A DNA stretch of 27,898 nt from DAIDKA01 sp035943195 (GTDB lineage: Bacteria > Pseudomonadota > Gammaproteobacteria > Steroidobacterales > Steroidobacteraceae), in NCBI GenBank assembly GCA_035943195.1, contig DASZCK010000084.1, positions 1-27,898 of the forward strand, read 5' to 3'. Numbering within the stretch: the stretch's first letter is position 1; the number at the start of each line of letters is the position of its first letter. The notes under the pieces are model-generated. The model searched no databases and had not been told where the DNA came from. It saw only the letters and a list, made by a program, of their open reading frames with translations. The translations under genes were made by a program, and so were the position numbers. This document shows positions 27,067-27,898 of this stretch, one piece after another.

Positions 27067-27898
27067 CTATTCGCCCTTCGAGAAGAAACTCTTCACGCCT
27101 TCCAGGAAGCCGGTCTGGCGCGGCGCATGCTGTCCGCCACCGCGCAGCGATTCATCCAGTCGGCGCACCATCTCACGCTGGTCCGCGGAAAGCTTCACTG
27201 GCGTCTCGATCACCACCTTGCAGAACAGGTCGCCACGCGCGCCACCGCGCACCGGCTTCACACCCTTATCCCGCAGCCGGAACACCCGGCCGGACTGCGA
27301 TTCGGCCGGAATCTTAATCGTGACGTCACCATCCAGCGTCGGCACCTCCAGCGTACCGCCCAGCGCCGCCGTCGCAAAACTGATCGGCACCTCGCAGGAG
27401 AGATGTTCACCATCGCGCGCAAAGATAGCGTGTTCGCGTACCCGTACCTCCACGTACAGATCCCCGGCGGGACCGCCGTTGCGGCCGGCTTCGCCCTCGC
27501 CCGTCAGTCGGATGCGATCCCCGGTATCCACACCCGCCGGCACCTTCACCGCAAGCTTCTTGGCGCGTCTCACCCGACCCTGTCCCAGACAGGTGTCGCA
27601 GGGATTGCGCACCACGGTGCCCAGACCACGACAGCGCGGACAGGTCTGCTGCAGCTGGAAGAACCCCTGCGAGACCCGCACCTGGCCATTGCCCTCGCAG
27701 GTTTCGCAGGTCACCGGCTGGCTGCCCTTGGCGGCCCCGCTGCCCCCGCAGGTGGTGCACTCCTCCAGCTTCGGCAGCTCCAGCTCCATGGTGTGGCCAA
27801 ACACCGCCTGGCCCAGATCCAGTTCGATCTCGTAGCGCAGGTCCGCCCCGCGAAAGACCTGGGAGCGGCCGCCGCTGCGGCGGCCGCCCCCGAAGAAA
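27067..27898 (-). CDS. dnaJ: chaperone protein DnaJ, C-terminal part (5' end outside window)
   Basis: DnaJ is the Hsp40 co-chaperone of DnaK. The frame is open to the right edge and 276 residues are visible, so roughly 100 N-terminal residues, including the J domain with HPD, lie outside. What is present starts in the Gly/Phe-rich linker (FFGGGRRSGG). The zinc domain with four CxxCxGxG repeats follows (27759-27577: CTTCGGSG, CETCEGNG, CPRCRGLG, CDTCLGQG), then the substrate-binding C-terminal beta domains. All eight zinc cysteines are present. The dnaJ-dapB-carA order is typical of gammaproteobacteria. Confidence 0.97.
   Translation of the reverse strand, partial: FFGGGRRSGGRSQVFRGADLRYEIELDLGQAVFGHTMELELPKLEECTTCGGSGAAKGSQPVTCETCEGNGQVRVSQGFFQLQQTCPRCRGLGTVVRNPCDTCLGQGRVRRAKKLAVKVPAGVDTGDRIRLTGEGEAGRNGGPAGDLYVEVRVREHAIFARDGEHLSCEVPISFATAALGGTLEVPTLDGDVTIKIPAESQSGRVFRLRDKGVKPVRGGARGDLFCKVVIETPVKLSADQREMVRRLDESLRGGGQHAPRQTGFLEGVKSFFSKGE

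Overview
The window is a conserved housekeeping stretch of a GC-rich bacterial chromosome, most likely a gammaproteobacterium. The order dnaJ-dapB-carA-carB-greA-(yhbY)-rlmE-ftsH-folP-glmM-tpiA-secG-tRNA-Leu-nuoA to nuoN is a classic gammaproteobacterial arrangement. Separate nuoC and nuoD, a GC-rich codon style and a NuoC insertion point, from memory only, towards Xanthomonadales/Nevskiales/Steroidobacter-like relatives rather than enterics. Almost everything lies on the minus strand, so the transcriptional order runs from high to low coordinates. Only yhbY and the tail of an OmpW-like gene are on the plus strand.

Layout in transcription order (minus strand). 27898-26265: the 3' part of dnaJ (chaperone) and dapB (lysine/diaminopimelate synthesis), 4 bp apart. 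26264-26040: a 225-bp spacer with a good sigma70 promoter and a strong hairpin plus T-rich tract just before carA, looking like an attenuated leader. 26039-21160: carA, carB (carbamoyl phosphate synthetase) and greA, with greA overlapping the end of carB. 21156-20851: yhbY, facing greA tail-to-tail and divergent from rlmE. 20821-16039: rlmE, ftsH, folP, glmM (23S rRNA methylation, membrane proteolysis, folate, cell-wall precursor). 16012-15979: an intrinsic-terminator-like hairpin with nested alternative hairpins. 15934-14639: tpiA, secG and tRNA-Leu(GAG). 14578-175: a complete 14-gene nuoA-N operon for proton-pumping NADH:quinone oxidoreductase (complex I), ending 10 bp from the convergent end of an outer-membrane beta-barrel gene.

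Functionally the genes supply protein folding and secretion (dnaJ, ftsH, secG), ribosome and transcription maintenance (rlmE, yhbY, greA), precursor synthesis (dapB, carAB, folP, glmM), glycolysis (tpiA) and respiration (nuo). All coding regions look intact apart from the two genes cut by the window edges. No mobile elements, CRISPR arrays, phage genes or defence islands were seen, and no gap exceeds 300 bp. I found no undescribed multi-gene system. The most interesting signals are regulatory: the carA leader, the nested hairpins before tpiA, a possible leaderless yhbY, several TTG/GTG starts with clear ribosome binding sites, and lineage-style insertions in NuoL and NuoC.
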